Assembly: GCF_029338315.1 (NCBI RefSeq) | Contig: NZ_CP119794.1 | Coordinates: 806,001-870,000 of the forward strand | Source of the DNA: Haloarcula regularis | Lineage (GTDB): Archaea > Halobacteriota > Halobacteria > Halobacteriales > Haloarculaceae | Length of the DNA: 64,000 nucleotides | Direction: 5' to 3' | Notes under the pieces: generated by a model | The model's input: the letters and a program-made list of their open reading frames with translations, nothing else | Database searches by the model: none | What the model was told of the DNA's origin: nothing | Program-made: the position numbers and the translations under genes | Shown here: piece by piece, positions 45,737 to 54,277 of the stretch | Layout: each line of letters begins with the position of its first letter | Position numbering within the stretch: position 1 is the first letter of the stretch

Positions 45737-46258
45737 CTACTCAGTCGTCGAGGTATGGTTTCTCGATGTGTTGGTCGCCCCGATGAGTGTCGTCAGCCAC
45801 CGGGTGACGATATCGAACAAGCCAACTAATGGACCCAATGCACGTTCGACGTACGAAATCGGACGAGCGACACGGAGACTCCACGACTCTGCATGGCCGA
45901 GACCGTAGGATTTTGGCACGATTTCTCCGAAGACGAGGATGAGAACGCTGACGCTGAGTGTTGCTATCACAACGGTGAACCCAGGGGGAACGAACTGTGC
46001 AACGAGGAGTGTGATGATGCTGGTGATGGCGATGTTGACGAGGTTGTTACCGACTAGCAGCGTGACAAGCAGTCGATGCGGGTTCGCGCGAAGTTGCTGG
46101 AGTGTATGGCTTTCTCCTGTACTGTCCGTCGTAGCAGTCTGAATCCACTCTTCTGGGAGCGAAAAGATAGCCGACTCACTACTAGAAAAGAACGCACTCA
46201 ATGACAACAAAATGATGACTGCGAGGAGCGACGGTACCACGATCGAAAATGTACTCAT
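45737..46258 (-). CDS. DUF21 (CNNM-type) membrane protein without CBS/CorC domains
   Basis: 173 aa. LLSLSAFFSSSESAIFSLPEEWIQ, LLVGNNLVNIAITSIITLLVAQF and LILVFGEIVPKSYGLGHAES are the DUF21 motifs of CNNM/CorC-type magnesium or sodium/magnesium transporters. Normally followed by CBS and CorC_HlyC domains; here the protein ends after the membrane part. A standalone DUF21 gene is known in archaea, so truncation is not certain. Confidence 0.8.
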   Translation of the reverse strand: MSTFSIVVPSLLAVIILLSLSAFFSSSESAIFSLPEEWIQTATTDSTGESHTLQQLRANPHRLLVTLLVGNNLVNIAITSIITLLVAQFVPPGFTVVIATLSVSVLILVFGEIVPKSYGLGHAESWSLRVARPISYVERALGPLVGLFDIVTRWLTTLIGATNTSRNHTSTTE

Positions 46259-46446
46259 ATCTAATTCGTCCGTTGATGGGTGTATAAATAGCGGTGGTCG
46301 AATCCACGCGGTAAACAAGAAAAAAGCGGTTACTAACCCGAACAATTCTGGTAGAGACTTGAGGAGGATACTGTGAAAATATTTAGTGAAAACTAGCCAG
46401 ATTGATCGGAAGTCCAGATGCTTCGTTTACTTCTTGCTTTCGGGCT

Positions 46447-46590
46447 TCAAGTGTCGATGTCCGATTCAATGACGTACTCGTGGATCGACTCAACGACCGT
46501 CTCCTTGAGTTCATCGGGCTCAGATTCCGCTCCGAAAGTTCCTCTATCGGCTTCGTGGGCTCGACAACCGCTCGCGCAGGGAGTTATCAT
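46447..46590 (-). CDS. Small protein, 47 aa, with CxxxC
   Basis: MITPCASGCRAHEADRGTFG followed by an acidic helix ending VVESIHEYVIESDIDT. Complete start and stop; composition typical of halophilic proteins. It lies in the 430-bp gap upstream of and divergent from the antiporter regulator. It could be real or chance; no family. Confidence 0.35.
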   Translation of the reverse strand: MITPCASGCRAHEADRGTFGAESEPDELKETVVESIHEYVIESDIDT

Positions 46591-46690
46591 CTGATATCTG
46601 GTCGAAATCTACCCGATGCGGTGTGCGAGAGCCGCCGCCTGCGACGCACCTGGACCAAACAATCATTACTCCAGTGGAACGAGAACGAGT

Positions 46691-47182
46691 ATGAAGATAT
46701 TCGAGACACAGCTCCCTGGCGTCGGACGACGATACCAGGTGTCTTTCTCGGAGGGAAAGGCGCTCACCATCCTCATTCACAACGACGGTCAGCGAGACGT
46801 GTTCTGGCGAGAGAATTCCGACGCGGACAGCGAGGAACTCTTCACCACGACGGAGCGCGAGGCACAGAAACTCGCAGAAATATTCGACGGCACCTTTTTC
46901 GAACCCGTCGACGATGAACTCGATGACGCGCTCTCGGACGCTCGTATCAAGTGGGTGTCTATCCCCAGCGGATCGCCAGTCATCGGCAAAACGATCAGTG
47001 ACGTGGGTGTTCGGACCCGGACGGGCGTCTCGATCCTCGCCGTCGAGCGAGGCGAGCAGACACTTCCGAATCCGACCCCAGGAACCGAGTTGCGCGCGGA
47101 AGACGTCCTCGTAGTCGTCGGAAGTGGGGAAGCACACAAGGCGTTCGAGGAACTCCTCGCTCCTGACACATCTCACGGCTGA
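46691..47182 (+). CDS. Cation:proton antiporter regulatory subunit (KhtT-like, TrkA-C)
   Basis: 163 aa, MKIFETQLPGVGRRYQVSFSEGKALTILIHNDGQRDVFW with the C-terminal RCK_C (TRTGVSILAVERGEQTLPNPTPGTELRAEDVLVVVGS). Matches KhtT, which gates the KhtU K+/H+ antiporter. Directly followed by a CPA2 antiporter gene: the standard KhtTU pair. Confidence 0.87.
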   Translation: MKIFETQLPGVGRRYQVSFSEGKALTILIHNDGQRDVFWRENSDADSEELFTTTEREAQKLAEIFDGTFFEPVDDELDDALSDARIKWVSIPSGSPVIGKTISDVGVRTRTGVSILAVERGEQTLPNPTPGTELRAEDVLVVVGSGEAHKAFEELLAPDTSHG

Positions 47183-47269
47183 ATACGAGGCAGGGATTTC
47201 ACTCCTCGAATACCCCTCGGAGACACCGGAACTGTAATTGGTCTCTATCTGGCTATTCTGTTCATAGTC

Positions 47270-48469
47270 GTGGTGACATCGAACCTCGTCCTTACTGCCG
47301 GGCTCTTTCTGACCTGTCTCGCCGTCGGTGGACTGCTCGCCCTGCGCGTCGGTCAGTCGGTGATTCCGGCATACATCCTCGTCGGAGTTCTACTCGGCCC
47401 CTTCGCACCGTCGGTCGGCGGTGTCTCGCTCACGCTTATCGAGTCCCCCGAGTTCATTCGGCTGCTGGCCGACCTGGGGGTCGTTCTCCTCCTGTTTTTT
47501 GTCGGACTCGAACTGGGTCTGGCATCGTTGATTCAGAAGCGAACCCGATTCACTCGCGCCGGTGCCATCGACGTCGGAATCAGCTTCCCGGTAGGCATCC
47601 TCGTCGGTCTCTTCTTTGGCTTCACGCTGTTAGAGGCGCTGTTCGTTGGTCTCATCGTGTTCAATTCCTCGACGGTCATTATCGCCAAGTCGCTCATCGA
47701 TCTGGAGTGGATCGCCAATCCAGAAAGCGAGGCGATCCTGGGTGTCGTCGTCATCGAGGATATCCTCACTGCCGCCGTCTTTGCGGTCCTCTCGGCCTTT
47801 GTCCTCGGCGCAGCTGATATCACGTCCCTCGCACGGACGCTCGGACAGGCAGCGATCGTCCTCCTCGTACTCGGGTTGGTGGCCTACTACGGCGGGGAGT
47901 GGATAGACCGAGTGTTCAATCTCCAGTCGAGCGAGCTGTTCCTGCTCGGCGTGCTCGGCGTAACAGCGCTCGTCGCTGGGCTCGGGCTTGCTGCTGGGAT
48001 CAGTGAAGCGATCGTCGCATTCGTCGTCGGAGCGGCGTTTGGACAGACGAGCCACGTCAATCGCATCGAGAGCCTGCTCGCTCCGAGCCGAAATCTCTTC
48101 GCTGCGGTGTTTTTCTTCGTCATCGGTCTTCAGACGAACCCGCGAGTGGTCGTCTCCGTCGCAGGATTCGTCCTCGTTGCAGTTGTCGTCACGCTGCTCT
48201 GCCAGCTCGTCAGTGGGTTCTTCGCCGGGCGTAGCTATGGTCTCTCGGTCGAACAGGCGTCACGGATGGCAAGTGCACTCGCCCCTCGCGGTGAGTTCTC
48301 GCTGGTTATCGCAGCGTTTCTCGTGACAGCCGGCACGACAGACGCCCTTCGAGAGACGATTCCCGCGTTCACCGTCGGGTACGTCCTCCTGACCAGCATC
48401 ATCGGGACCGTACTCATGCAAAACTCGCACCTCGTCGAACGTGTTGCTCGCAGATACTCGGACGGGTGA
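47270..48469 (+). CDS. CPA2 cation:proton antiporter (KhtU/KefB-like)
   Basis: 399 aa from GTG with about twelve hydrophobic segments: AYILVGVLLGPFAPSVGG, GVVLLLFFVGLELGLASL, VFNSSTVIIAKSLIDLEW, LGVVVIEDILTAAVF (essential acidic motif VIEDI) and ALAPRGEFSLVIAAFLV. Potassium (or sodium)/proton exchange at the membrane. Lies between two KhtT-like regulators, one upstream (+) and one convergent (-). Confidence 0.9.
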   Translation: MVTSNLVLTAGLFLTCLAVGGLLALRVGQSVIPAYILVGVLLGPFAPSVGGVSLTLIESPEFIRLLADLGVVLLLFFVGLELGLASLIQKRTRFTRAGAIDVGISFPVGILVGLFFGFTLLEALFVGLIVFNSSTVIIAKSLIDLEWIANPESEAILGVVVIEDILTAAVFAVLSAFVLGAADITSLARTLGQAAIVLLVLGLVAYYGGEWIDRVFNLQSSELFLLGVLGVTALVAGLGLAAGISEAIVAFVVGAAFGQTSHVNRIESLLAPSRNLFAAVFFFVIGLQTNPRVVVSVAGFVLVAVVVTLLCQLVSGFFAGRSYGLSVEQASRMASALAPRGEFSLVIAAFLVTAGTTDALRETIPAFTVGYVLLTSIIGTVLMQNSHLVERVARRYSDG

Positions 48470-48477
48470 GCAGAGAG

Positions 48478-48963
48478 TTAGGCGCTCCCGCGAACGATCT
48501 GGGTTAGCTCGTTGTGTTCCTCACGCGTCCCAATAGCGACGAGGATGTCTCCAGACGCGAGTTCGAAGTCAGGGGCCGGGTTCGAGATAGTTTCGTTCGC
48601 GCGCTGGATGGCGATTATCGTCGTTCCCGTCCGTGATTCGATGTCGCTCTCTCGGAGCGTTTCGCCGGCATGGTGTGACACCTCGGGAACCTCGACCCAC
48701 TCGATGATGGCATCACCGAGTGGAACCGTCAATTCGTCGACGGTCACGGACTCGAAGTACGCCCCTTCGAGAATCGAGCCGAGCTTGTTGGCCTCGTCGC
48801 CAGTCAGTTCAAGAAGTTTCTCACCGCTCGCCTCGCGGTTCGGACGGCGGTAGAGTTCGCAGCGGCCGTCGTGGTGGACGACGATCGACGCGAGTGTGTC
48901 GTCGGACAGTTCGAGGTCGAACTTGCGACCAACGCCGGGGAGATCCGTTTCGTAGACTGCCAT
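48478..48963 (-). CDS. Second KhtT-like antiporter regulatory subunit, convergent
   Basis: 161 aa, MAVYETDLPGVGRKFDLELSDDTLASIVVHHDGRCELYRRPN and TrkA-C end TRTGTTIIAIQRANETISNPAPDFELASGDILVAIGTREEH. Clear paralogue of 46691. It points away from the second antiporter at 49493, which has its own small partner, so which antiporter it serves is unclear. Confidence 0.85.
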   Translation of the reverse strand: MAVYETDLPGVGRKFDLELSDDTLASIVVHHDGRCELYRRPNREASGEKLLELTGDEANKLGSILEGAYFESVTVDELTVPLGDAIIEWVEVPEVSHHAGETLRESDIESRTGTTIIAIQRANETISNPAPDFELASGDILVAIGTREEHNELTQIVRGSA

Positions 48964-49347
48964 AGTTACCGTCTGCCGGCGACGTAGATAATAGCACTGT
49001 CCACTCGTATCAGCCACCGGTGGGCGTGGAATCGTACTGATGGTGGGCCGTTGTATGCGTGCACTAATGATGACGTGGCTGGAGTCCTCCCGGATGACGC
49101 GTCAACGGTATGGAAGAGATACGTGCCGACCTACCGTCAGAATTAGTCGTACCCGCTTGCGTCAAACAGGCACTGCGAACTGGACACTCGCAAGATAGTC
49201 AGCACTCGTGTTCAATCAGTTGTCGATAGTTACAAGATGTCAGACTGATTTGGTGATTCCATCTGAGAGGGAATGGTTCGCTCGGTTGGTCTGCACAGGA
49301 CCACATCAGAAATTCGGGCTACTATCCTCTCACCGGCCATATTCACA
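48964..49347. other. 384-bp intergenic region
   Basis: No supported gene. Mixed-composition DNA between the divergent KhtT-like gene and the second antiporter unit. A reading frame ending VWKRYVPTYRQN near 49147 looks protein-like but is too short and unplaceable. Confidence 0.5.
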
Positions 49348-49503
49348 ATGAACGGAATGAATGATCCCATCTATCTTGCTGCGACATTAGAGTCGAAATC
49401 TGATGGTGCTGACAGCGAGGCACTATTCCGGCAAATCGAGGGGTGCGTCAAGGATATCAGTCTCGAATGTGAGCGATTGGAGGAAGACATACATGGCCGT
49501 TGA
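49348..49503 (+). CDS. Small protein coupled to the second antiporter
   Basis: 51 aa, MNGMNDPIYLAATLESKSDG followed by an acidic helix ending ECERLEEDIHGR. Its stop overlaps the antiporter start by 11 bases, so translation is coupled. An upstream in-frame ATG at 49273 is possible. Function unknown, perhaps a peptide regulator. Confidence 0.5.
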   Translation: MNGMNDPIYLAATLESKSDGADSEALFRQIEGCVKDISLECERLEEDIHGR

Positions 49504-50743
49504 GTCGGAGTTGCTACTTCCGTTTCTTGCCGGGCTAACACTCGTTTTGGCCGTTGCACATACGCTTGGAATCGTCGCTGATCGACTCGGGTTCGCTCCG
49601 GTCGTCGGAGAACTCCTCACCGGATTGGTGCTTGGCCCCTCGGTTCTCGGTTTCGTTGCTCCTGCGGTCACGGCTATCGTCGTCCCTGTCCCCGATCGAC
49701 TGGCAGCCATCGCGTCGCTTGGGCTCATTCTCCTCCTCGTATTGGCTGGAACGGAAGTTGACGTTCAGACGGTGCGCCGCTATGCCCGACCGACGATAGC
49801 GCTCGCTACCGGAGCCTCCGTCGTGCCGTTCCTTCTGGGGTTCGCCCTGGGATTGGCGCTCCCCGTGAGATTTCTCGTCGAACCCGGACAGCGACTGCCG
49901 TTCGCACTGTTCCTGGCGACGGCACTGAGCATCTCGGCGGTCCCTGTCGCCGTACGCGTACTTATCGACCTCGACGCGATGGACCGAACAGTTGGCCAGC
50001 TCACCCTCACGGTCGCCGTCGTTATCGATGCAGCGGGCTGGATTGCGCTCACGATAGTGTCTGACATCGCTCGTGAGGGGCAGATAAATCCGCTTGGAGT
50101 CGGTCGGACACTGGTCGTCCTCGGTGTATTCGTCGGGGTTACTGTTGTTCTCGGACCGCGACTCGTCGAGGCACTCTTCGATGTCACCGCATACGTTCGA
50201 TCACCAGTGCTGACCGGATTTTCGATCGTCGTCGTCGTCGGGCTTGCGATGGCCGGCGGCTCGCTCGCACTTGGATTGGAAGCCGTTCTCGGTGCGTTCC
50301 TCGCTGGCGTTCTCGTAAGAACTCGACTCGACGCGGAGACCGAACGAGTATTTCAGATGGTGGCACTCGGACTGTTCGCACCCATCTTCTTTGCGACGGC
50401 CGGGTTGCGGGTCGACCTGAGCGGACTGTTCACGCTGGATACGCTTCTGGTCGCAGGCGTCACACTCGCCGTTGCCGTGCTGGGAAAGGCACTTGGTGTG
50501 GTACTCGGAGCGAGATTTACGGACCTCTCCCGAGCAGAAACCATCTGCCTTGCCATCGGCCTCAACGCTCGCGGCGCGATGGAGCTCGTCGTGGCTGCCC
50601 TGGGCCTGGCAATCGGAATCCTCACGCCCACCATCTATGCCGTCATCGTGCTCGTCGCCATCGCCACATCCGTTATGACACCACCACTGCTCCGGCGTGC
50701 GCTCGCGAACCTTCCGGACGACGTACCCTCTGGGACGGTGTAA
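49493..50743 (+). CDS. Second CPA2 cation:proton antiporter
   Basis: 416 aa from MAVESELLLPFLAG; PVVGELLTGLVLGPSVLGF, IASLGLILLLVLAGTEVDVQ, TALSISAVPVAVRVLIDLDAMD, GQLTLTVAVVIDAAGWIALTI (the acidic VIDA motif), LNARGAMELVVAALGLAIG. Resembles the Na+/H+ or K+/H+ CPA2 group of haloarchaea. Preceded by an overlapping 51-aa gene. Confidence 0.88.
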   Translation: MAVESELLLPFLAGLTLVLAVAHTLGIVADRLGFAPVVGELLTGLVLGPSVLGFVAPAVTAIVVPVPDRLAAIASLGLILLLVLAGTEVDVQTVRRYARPTIALATGASVVPFLLGFALGLALPVRFLVEPGQRLPFALFLATALSISAVPVAVRVLIDLDAMDRTVGQLTLTVAVVIDAAGWIALTIVSDIAREGQINPLGVGRTLVVLGVFVGVTVVLGPRLVEALFDVTAYVRSPVLTGFSIVVVVGLAMAGGSLALGLEAVLGAFLAGVLVRTRLDAETERVFQMVALGLFAPIFFATAGLRVDLSGLFTLDTLLVAGVTLAVAVLGKALGVVLGARFTDLSRAETICLAIGLNARGAMELVVAALGLAIGILTPTIYAVIVLVAIATSVMTPPLLRRALANLPDDVPSGTV

Positions 50744-50965
50744 TTTGCCATCACAATCTTTCGCTTCGGACATCAGTTTCGGGTGGGTGGCCGTGACTTC
50801 GTTCGATTGTTCACATTGTAGTTTGTCCCGGCGAACCCACAACCCATCTGAGAACAGCGTTGAGACGTGTGGTTCGACTCGACTTTCGCCACAGAATCAC
50901 CCCGCTCAGGCGGCCATCGCCGCCCTGATCGAAAACAAGACTATCTTCAGCATGTAAGAGGATAG

Positions 50966-51128
50966 GGCGGGGAGTTCTGCTGGCGATTGTTCAACGGCGA
51001 GGACATCATCGCCGACAGCGGCGAGAGCTTCGGCATGGGAACCGATGCAGTCGCTAGCATCGATCGCAGCAAGTGGCACGCGCCTGCTGTAGGACAGAAT
51101 ACGATAATCGGCGTTTGGAAATATTAAT
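50966..51128 (+). pseudogene. DUF1508 (HVO_2922-type) domain remnant
   Basis: Plus-strand frame reads CWRLFNGEDIIADSGESFGMGTDAVASIDRSKWHAP, the core of a DUF1508 beta-alpha fold (WRxR...G.IIADSGE...A...I..VK..AP), but no start is present and the frame opens only after TAG at 50963. A broken copy, common debris in accessory regions. The 428-bp gap 50744-51171 contains nothing else I can support. Confidence 0.6.
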
Positions 51129-51171
51129 AGTATAAGCACGGCCTTTTATGTGTGACCGGTCAAGTTGAGGT

Positions 51172-51522
51172 GTGAGTAAAATTAAAACAGGCCTCCTTGC
51201 AGTCACCGGGGCCGCTATCGGAATTGTTACGCTTCGGAAGCTACGGAAACGACGCTCAGAAGAGACAATCGAGGACGAAAGCGGACCTGAAGAGGGTACT
51301 GACGCTGCTGTGGATAGTGCAGAAGCAAGTGAAGACATCGACGAAGCGGCAGAAGATGTCGTAGAAGCCAAAGGAGAAGCAGTCACTGCTGCAAAACATG
51401 TAGCTGGTGCTGTGAAACACACTGGTCTCGCAGTCGTGAAAACAATCCAGCAGCGACGGCAAGCGACCGACCCTGTGGCCACTGGCCCAGAAACGGTCAC
51501 GTTGGAAGAAAATCCCGAATAG
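51172..51522 (+). CDS. Small membrane protein, paralogue 2 of a pair bracketing the potassium cluster
   Basis: 116 aa from GTG. SKIKTGLLAVTGAAIGIVTL (one helix), KRRSEE cap, then a Glu/Ala-rich amphipathic helix with AAKHVAGAVKHTGLAV. N-terminus shared with the protein at 41400, but the tail differs, so the membrane part is conserved and the cytoplasmic part free to drift. Function unknown. Confidence 0.65.
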   Translation: MSKIKTGLLAVTGAAIGIVTLRKLRKRRSEETIEDESGPEEGTDAAVDSAEASEDIDEAAEDVVEAKGEAVTAAKHVAGAVKHTGLAVVKTIQQRRQATDPVATGPETVTLEENPE

Positions 51523-51564
51523 ACCGAAGCTCCGAACCTGAACTCCTCAGCTATCCTTCAATAT

Positions 51565-51801
51565 TTATTCACTGATTCCGGTGAGTCCGGACAGTGGTGT
51601 TGCACCTGCGACGATTGCACCGGTCGCCAAAATCGCGGCAGAAAGCACCACGAAATCACCACTCGGAGAGTATCCAGCCAATCCGGCTCCGACTTGGACG
51701 ATAAATACAGTGATGAAGAAGCTGAGGATAGCGAACACCAACAGTACGATCGACGCGATGATACTACTGACAAGCGCTCCAAACGAATCGAGAAGTCCCA
51801 T
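51565..51801 (-). CDS. Small two-helix membrane protein
   Basis: 78 aa, MGLLDSFGALVSSIIASIVL, then FAILSFFITVFIVQVGAGLAGY and FVVLSAAILATGAIVAGATPL: two or three hydrophobic helices. Start chosen at the ATG after an AT-rich promoter; an earlier open stretch is poor. No family recognised. Confidence 0.6.
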   Translation of the reverse strand: MGLLDSFGALVSSIIASIVLLVFAILSFFITVFIVQVGAGLAGYSPSGDFVVLSAAILATGAIVAGATPLSGLTGISE

Positions 51802-51913
51802 AATTGAGTAACCTCGACAACACAAATTGGACAGGAGTATATAAACCTGGTCTTGTAGAAACCCGAGATAGCTGCTCAGCGTCGGAAAACGTGTGGAATA
51901 CGCGCGGTATTTC

Positions 51914-52645
51914 TCAATAGAGCATGTCGAAGACGAAAATCAACAAAAATCCGAGAAAGAACAGCGTCGTACTCGCCGGCGTCTCTGGAACCTGCTGTGC
52001 TTTGACGAGAAGTTCCTCGGTCACGAGATAGATCAAGTTTGCCGCACCGAAGGCAAGTACGACTGCGATAGGAGCACCGGTTAGACCGCTGAAGAAGAGT
52101 GTCCCACTGGTGACACCCAGAATTAGCAGGGAGCCAAACAGGAGCGGTACAGCAAGTTTCTTGTACACGGCCAGTTCCTTCGGGAGAATCGCAACAGCTG
52201 CTGCACCGACGAATAGCGTTTCGATGGCGAGGGCGATAGTGATTATGACGCCGGTCTTTGGCGCGTTCAGGAATGCAACCCCGATGAGCAGCCCGTCGAT
52301 TATCATGTTCATGCTGACCGTGATTATCAGGCTCGTCGCACCGCCGAATCCGCCACCGACGCCGGATTTCTCGATGTACCGACTCAGCTGATGGACAGTG
52401 AGCATTGTGGCGATACCGACTGCGAACCCGACGACGACCCAGACTGGGGCTCGATCGTGGACATCCGGTAAGAGTTTGGCGGCAACCGCAGCGAACACGA
52501 CGCCGGCAGCGAAATGCTGGATGTAACTCTTGCCATATTCCCCTGGAGAGCGGAAGATAGCGATGATTCCACCGATGAGGGCTGCGACGACCGCAACCAT
52601 CGTATACGTGAGTGACTGCACTAAAGCAGGAGAGACCACATTCAC
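51914..52645 (-). CDS. ZIP-like metal transporter
   Basis: 243 aa with eight hydrophobic segments. ZIP-like features: GKSYIQHFAAGVVFAAVAAKLLP in TM2 and DGLLIGVAFLNAPKTGVIITIALAIETLFVGAA across TM4-5, but the metal-binding His-x-x-x-Glu of TM4 is replaced by NMIID. A divergent ZIP/ZupT relative, perhaps with altered metal specificity (inference). Starts with GTG at 52645 or 52639. Confidence 0.7.
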   Translation of the reverse strand: MNVVSPALVQSLTYTMVAVVAALIGGIIAIFRSPGEYGKSYIQHFAAGVVFAAVAAKLLPDVHDRAPVWVVVGFAVGIATMLTVHQLSRYIEKSGVGGGFGGATSLIITVSMNMIIDGLLIGVAFLNAPKTGVIITIALAIETLFVGAAAVAILPKELAVYKKLAVPLLFGSLLILGVTSGTLFFSGLTGAPIAVVLAFGAANLIYLVTEELLVKAQQVPETPASTTLFFLGFLLIFVFDMLY

Positions 52646-52941
52646 CTTCCTCTCCTGGTAAGGGAATATTCCACCGATTGTGGATAGAGACCATACAGGA
52701 GAGGGATGCCGAGCAACGGCCCAGTTGAGAGGCCAACCAGGAGGACACTCAAGATTTGGTCCGTAAGTGACAGACGAACGTGCTCACCGGTCCCGTGTGA
52801 CAGCGGATCAGGTGCCGTCGAGACAGCAGGAAGACCTGCTGGTAGGGCCGAAGGCGCTTCTGCTCTCACTCGAAACCCGCTCGAGTGCCTAAATGATTGC
52901 TCGGAGAGTCCTGTGAAGGCCTGGTGGATAAATCCCCTCAC
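52642..52941 (-). CDS. Small hypothetical membrane protein
   Basis: 99 aa. C-terminal half RLSLTDQILSVLLVGLSTGPLLGIPLLYGLYPQSVEYSL has two hydrophobic segments and looks like a real small membrane protein; the N-terminal half (MRGFIHQAFTGLSEQSFRHS) is poorly acidic and may be non-coding. Just upstream of the ZIP-like gene on the same strand. Start uncertain. Confidence 0.35.
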   Translation of the reverse strand: MRGFIHQAFTGLSEQSFRHSSGFRVRAEAPSALPAGLPAVSTAPDPLSHGTGEHVRLSLTDQILSVLLVGLSTGPLLGIPLLYGLYPQSVEYSLTRRGR

Positions 52942-53030
52942 ACGAAAATGTTTAGATATCTACAAATAATACCACACCGACCGCTACCGAGACGGGCATC
53001 TTAATGCAGTTCGCCAAAGACCAGTTGTAG

Positions 53031-53991
53031 ATGACCACTGGCCAGACAAACGTCGCTATCGCCTGTCAGGGTGGCGGTAGTCACACTGCCTTCACCGCAG
53101 GTGTATTACGAGAACTGCTTCGAAACATGCCCGACGAGTACAACATCGTCGGTTTTAGTGGTACGTCTGGGCGCTGCCTGTGCGACCTTGGCCTGGTATG
53201 GTCACATCCATCCCGAGGAGGACCCGGGCGAATTGCTTTCTGGATTCTGGGAGGACCTCTCAGCTTCCTCACCGCTGCATCGGGCTGCAAACAATATCAT
53301 CCGATGGACTATCACCCTCCAGCGAGCCGGTGTTCCGCTGCCGGATATTAGCCCGGCCGACTCACCAGGTTCGAAGTGGGGCGAAAACGAGTTCCGTGAA
53401 CTGCTTAACTCCTACATCGATTTCGACTCGGTTCCGGAGCTACTCGATGGAACTGAACCCGGCCTGTTCCTCAGTGCAATCGATGTCTGCGGTGGCACCT
53501 TCGAAATCTTCCGCGAAGAGGATCTCTCCAGTGACGCTATCATCGCATCGGCCGCCGAACCCCATCTGTTTGAGGCGGTCGAGATCGACGACCGCCACTA
53601 CTGGGATGGTCTGTTCTCGAAGAATCCGCCTATGCAGGAGTTCATGGAAGCCAGCGACAATCCGGACCCCGACGAAATCTGGCTCATCAAAATCAACCCA
53701 CAGGAGCGGGCAGAGGTGCCACGCAGTATGGAGGGAATCCACAACCGCCGGAACGAGCTCTCCGGAAACCTCTCGATGACCGCCGAGATACGGTTTATCG
53801 AACGTATCAACGATTTCATTAATAAAGGATACCTCCCCGATAGGTACACACATACCGAGATTCGCCGAATTCGCTTCCCGAAGAGTCGCAAACTCGACTG
53901 GCGGACGAAACTTGATCGTGACCCCGAATTCCTGGAACGACTCGTTACTGATGGCGAACAGGGGAAAACGTTCCTCCAGCAACTCAGGTGA
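53031..53991 (+). pseudogene. Patatin-like phospholipase / PHA depolymerase (PhaZh1-like), frameshifted
   Basis: About 319 aa repaired. IACQGGGSHTAFTAGVLRELL gives the oxyanion G-rich start, then FSGTSGG with the catalytic Ser (53160-53175). Two G are missing (or one extra) at the GGG run 53169-53171, and AACATLAWYGHIHPEEDPG follows. The dyad Asp lies in HYWDGLFSKNPPMQEFM. Haloferax mediterranei PhaZh1, a patatin-like PHA-granule depolymerase, is encoded next to a 3-hydroxybutyrate dehydrogenase; the same pair occurs here (55858), supporting a PHA role over lipid hydrolysis. Confidence 0.8.
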
Positions 53992-53992
53992 G

Positions 53993-54235
53993 TCAGGCCG
54001 CCACGTTGGCCTCACCCAGTGCCCCGTCGTCAGCTGAACAGACGCGAGCCGCTCCGTCTTTCTCTACGCACATATCGCTCTCGCTGGCGTCGTATTCGGG
54101 TTTCCTCGTTTTCTCACTGGGGTCCGGGGCCGAACAATCTGCATGGCCGGCACTGTGAACTGCGGTCGAACTCGCAATCCAACCAAGTAGCACGACAGCA
54201 ACGCCGACCGCGCCGACGAACAGCCGTCGTGTCAT
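53993..54235 (-). CDS. Small exported protein
   Basis: 80 aa, MTRRLFVGAVGVAVVLLGWIASSTAVHSAGHAD is a signal peptide or anchor; the mature part has three cysteines (ADCSAPDP, DMCVEKDG, RVCSADDG) in an acidic background. Unknown. Lies 42 bp after the AtoE-type permease on the same strand, so possibly co-expressed with it. Confidence 0.6.
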   Translation of the reverse strand: MTRRLFVGAVGVAVVLLGWIASSTAVHSAGHADCSAPDPSEKTRKPEYDASESDMCVEKDGAARVCSADDGALGEANVAA

Positions 54236-54277
54236 TCCCTGTACGCCATCGAGTGTCGTCGATACAGTTCGCTCAGC

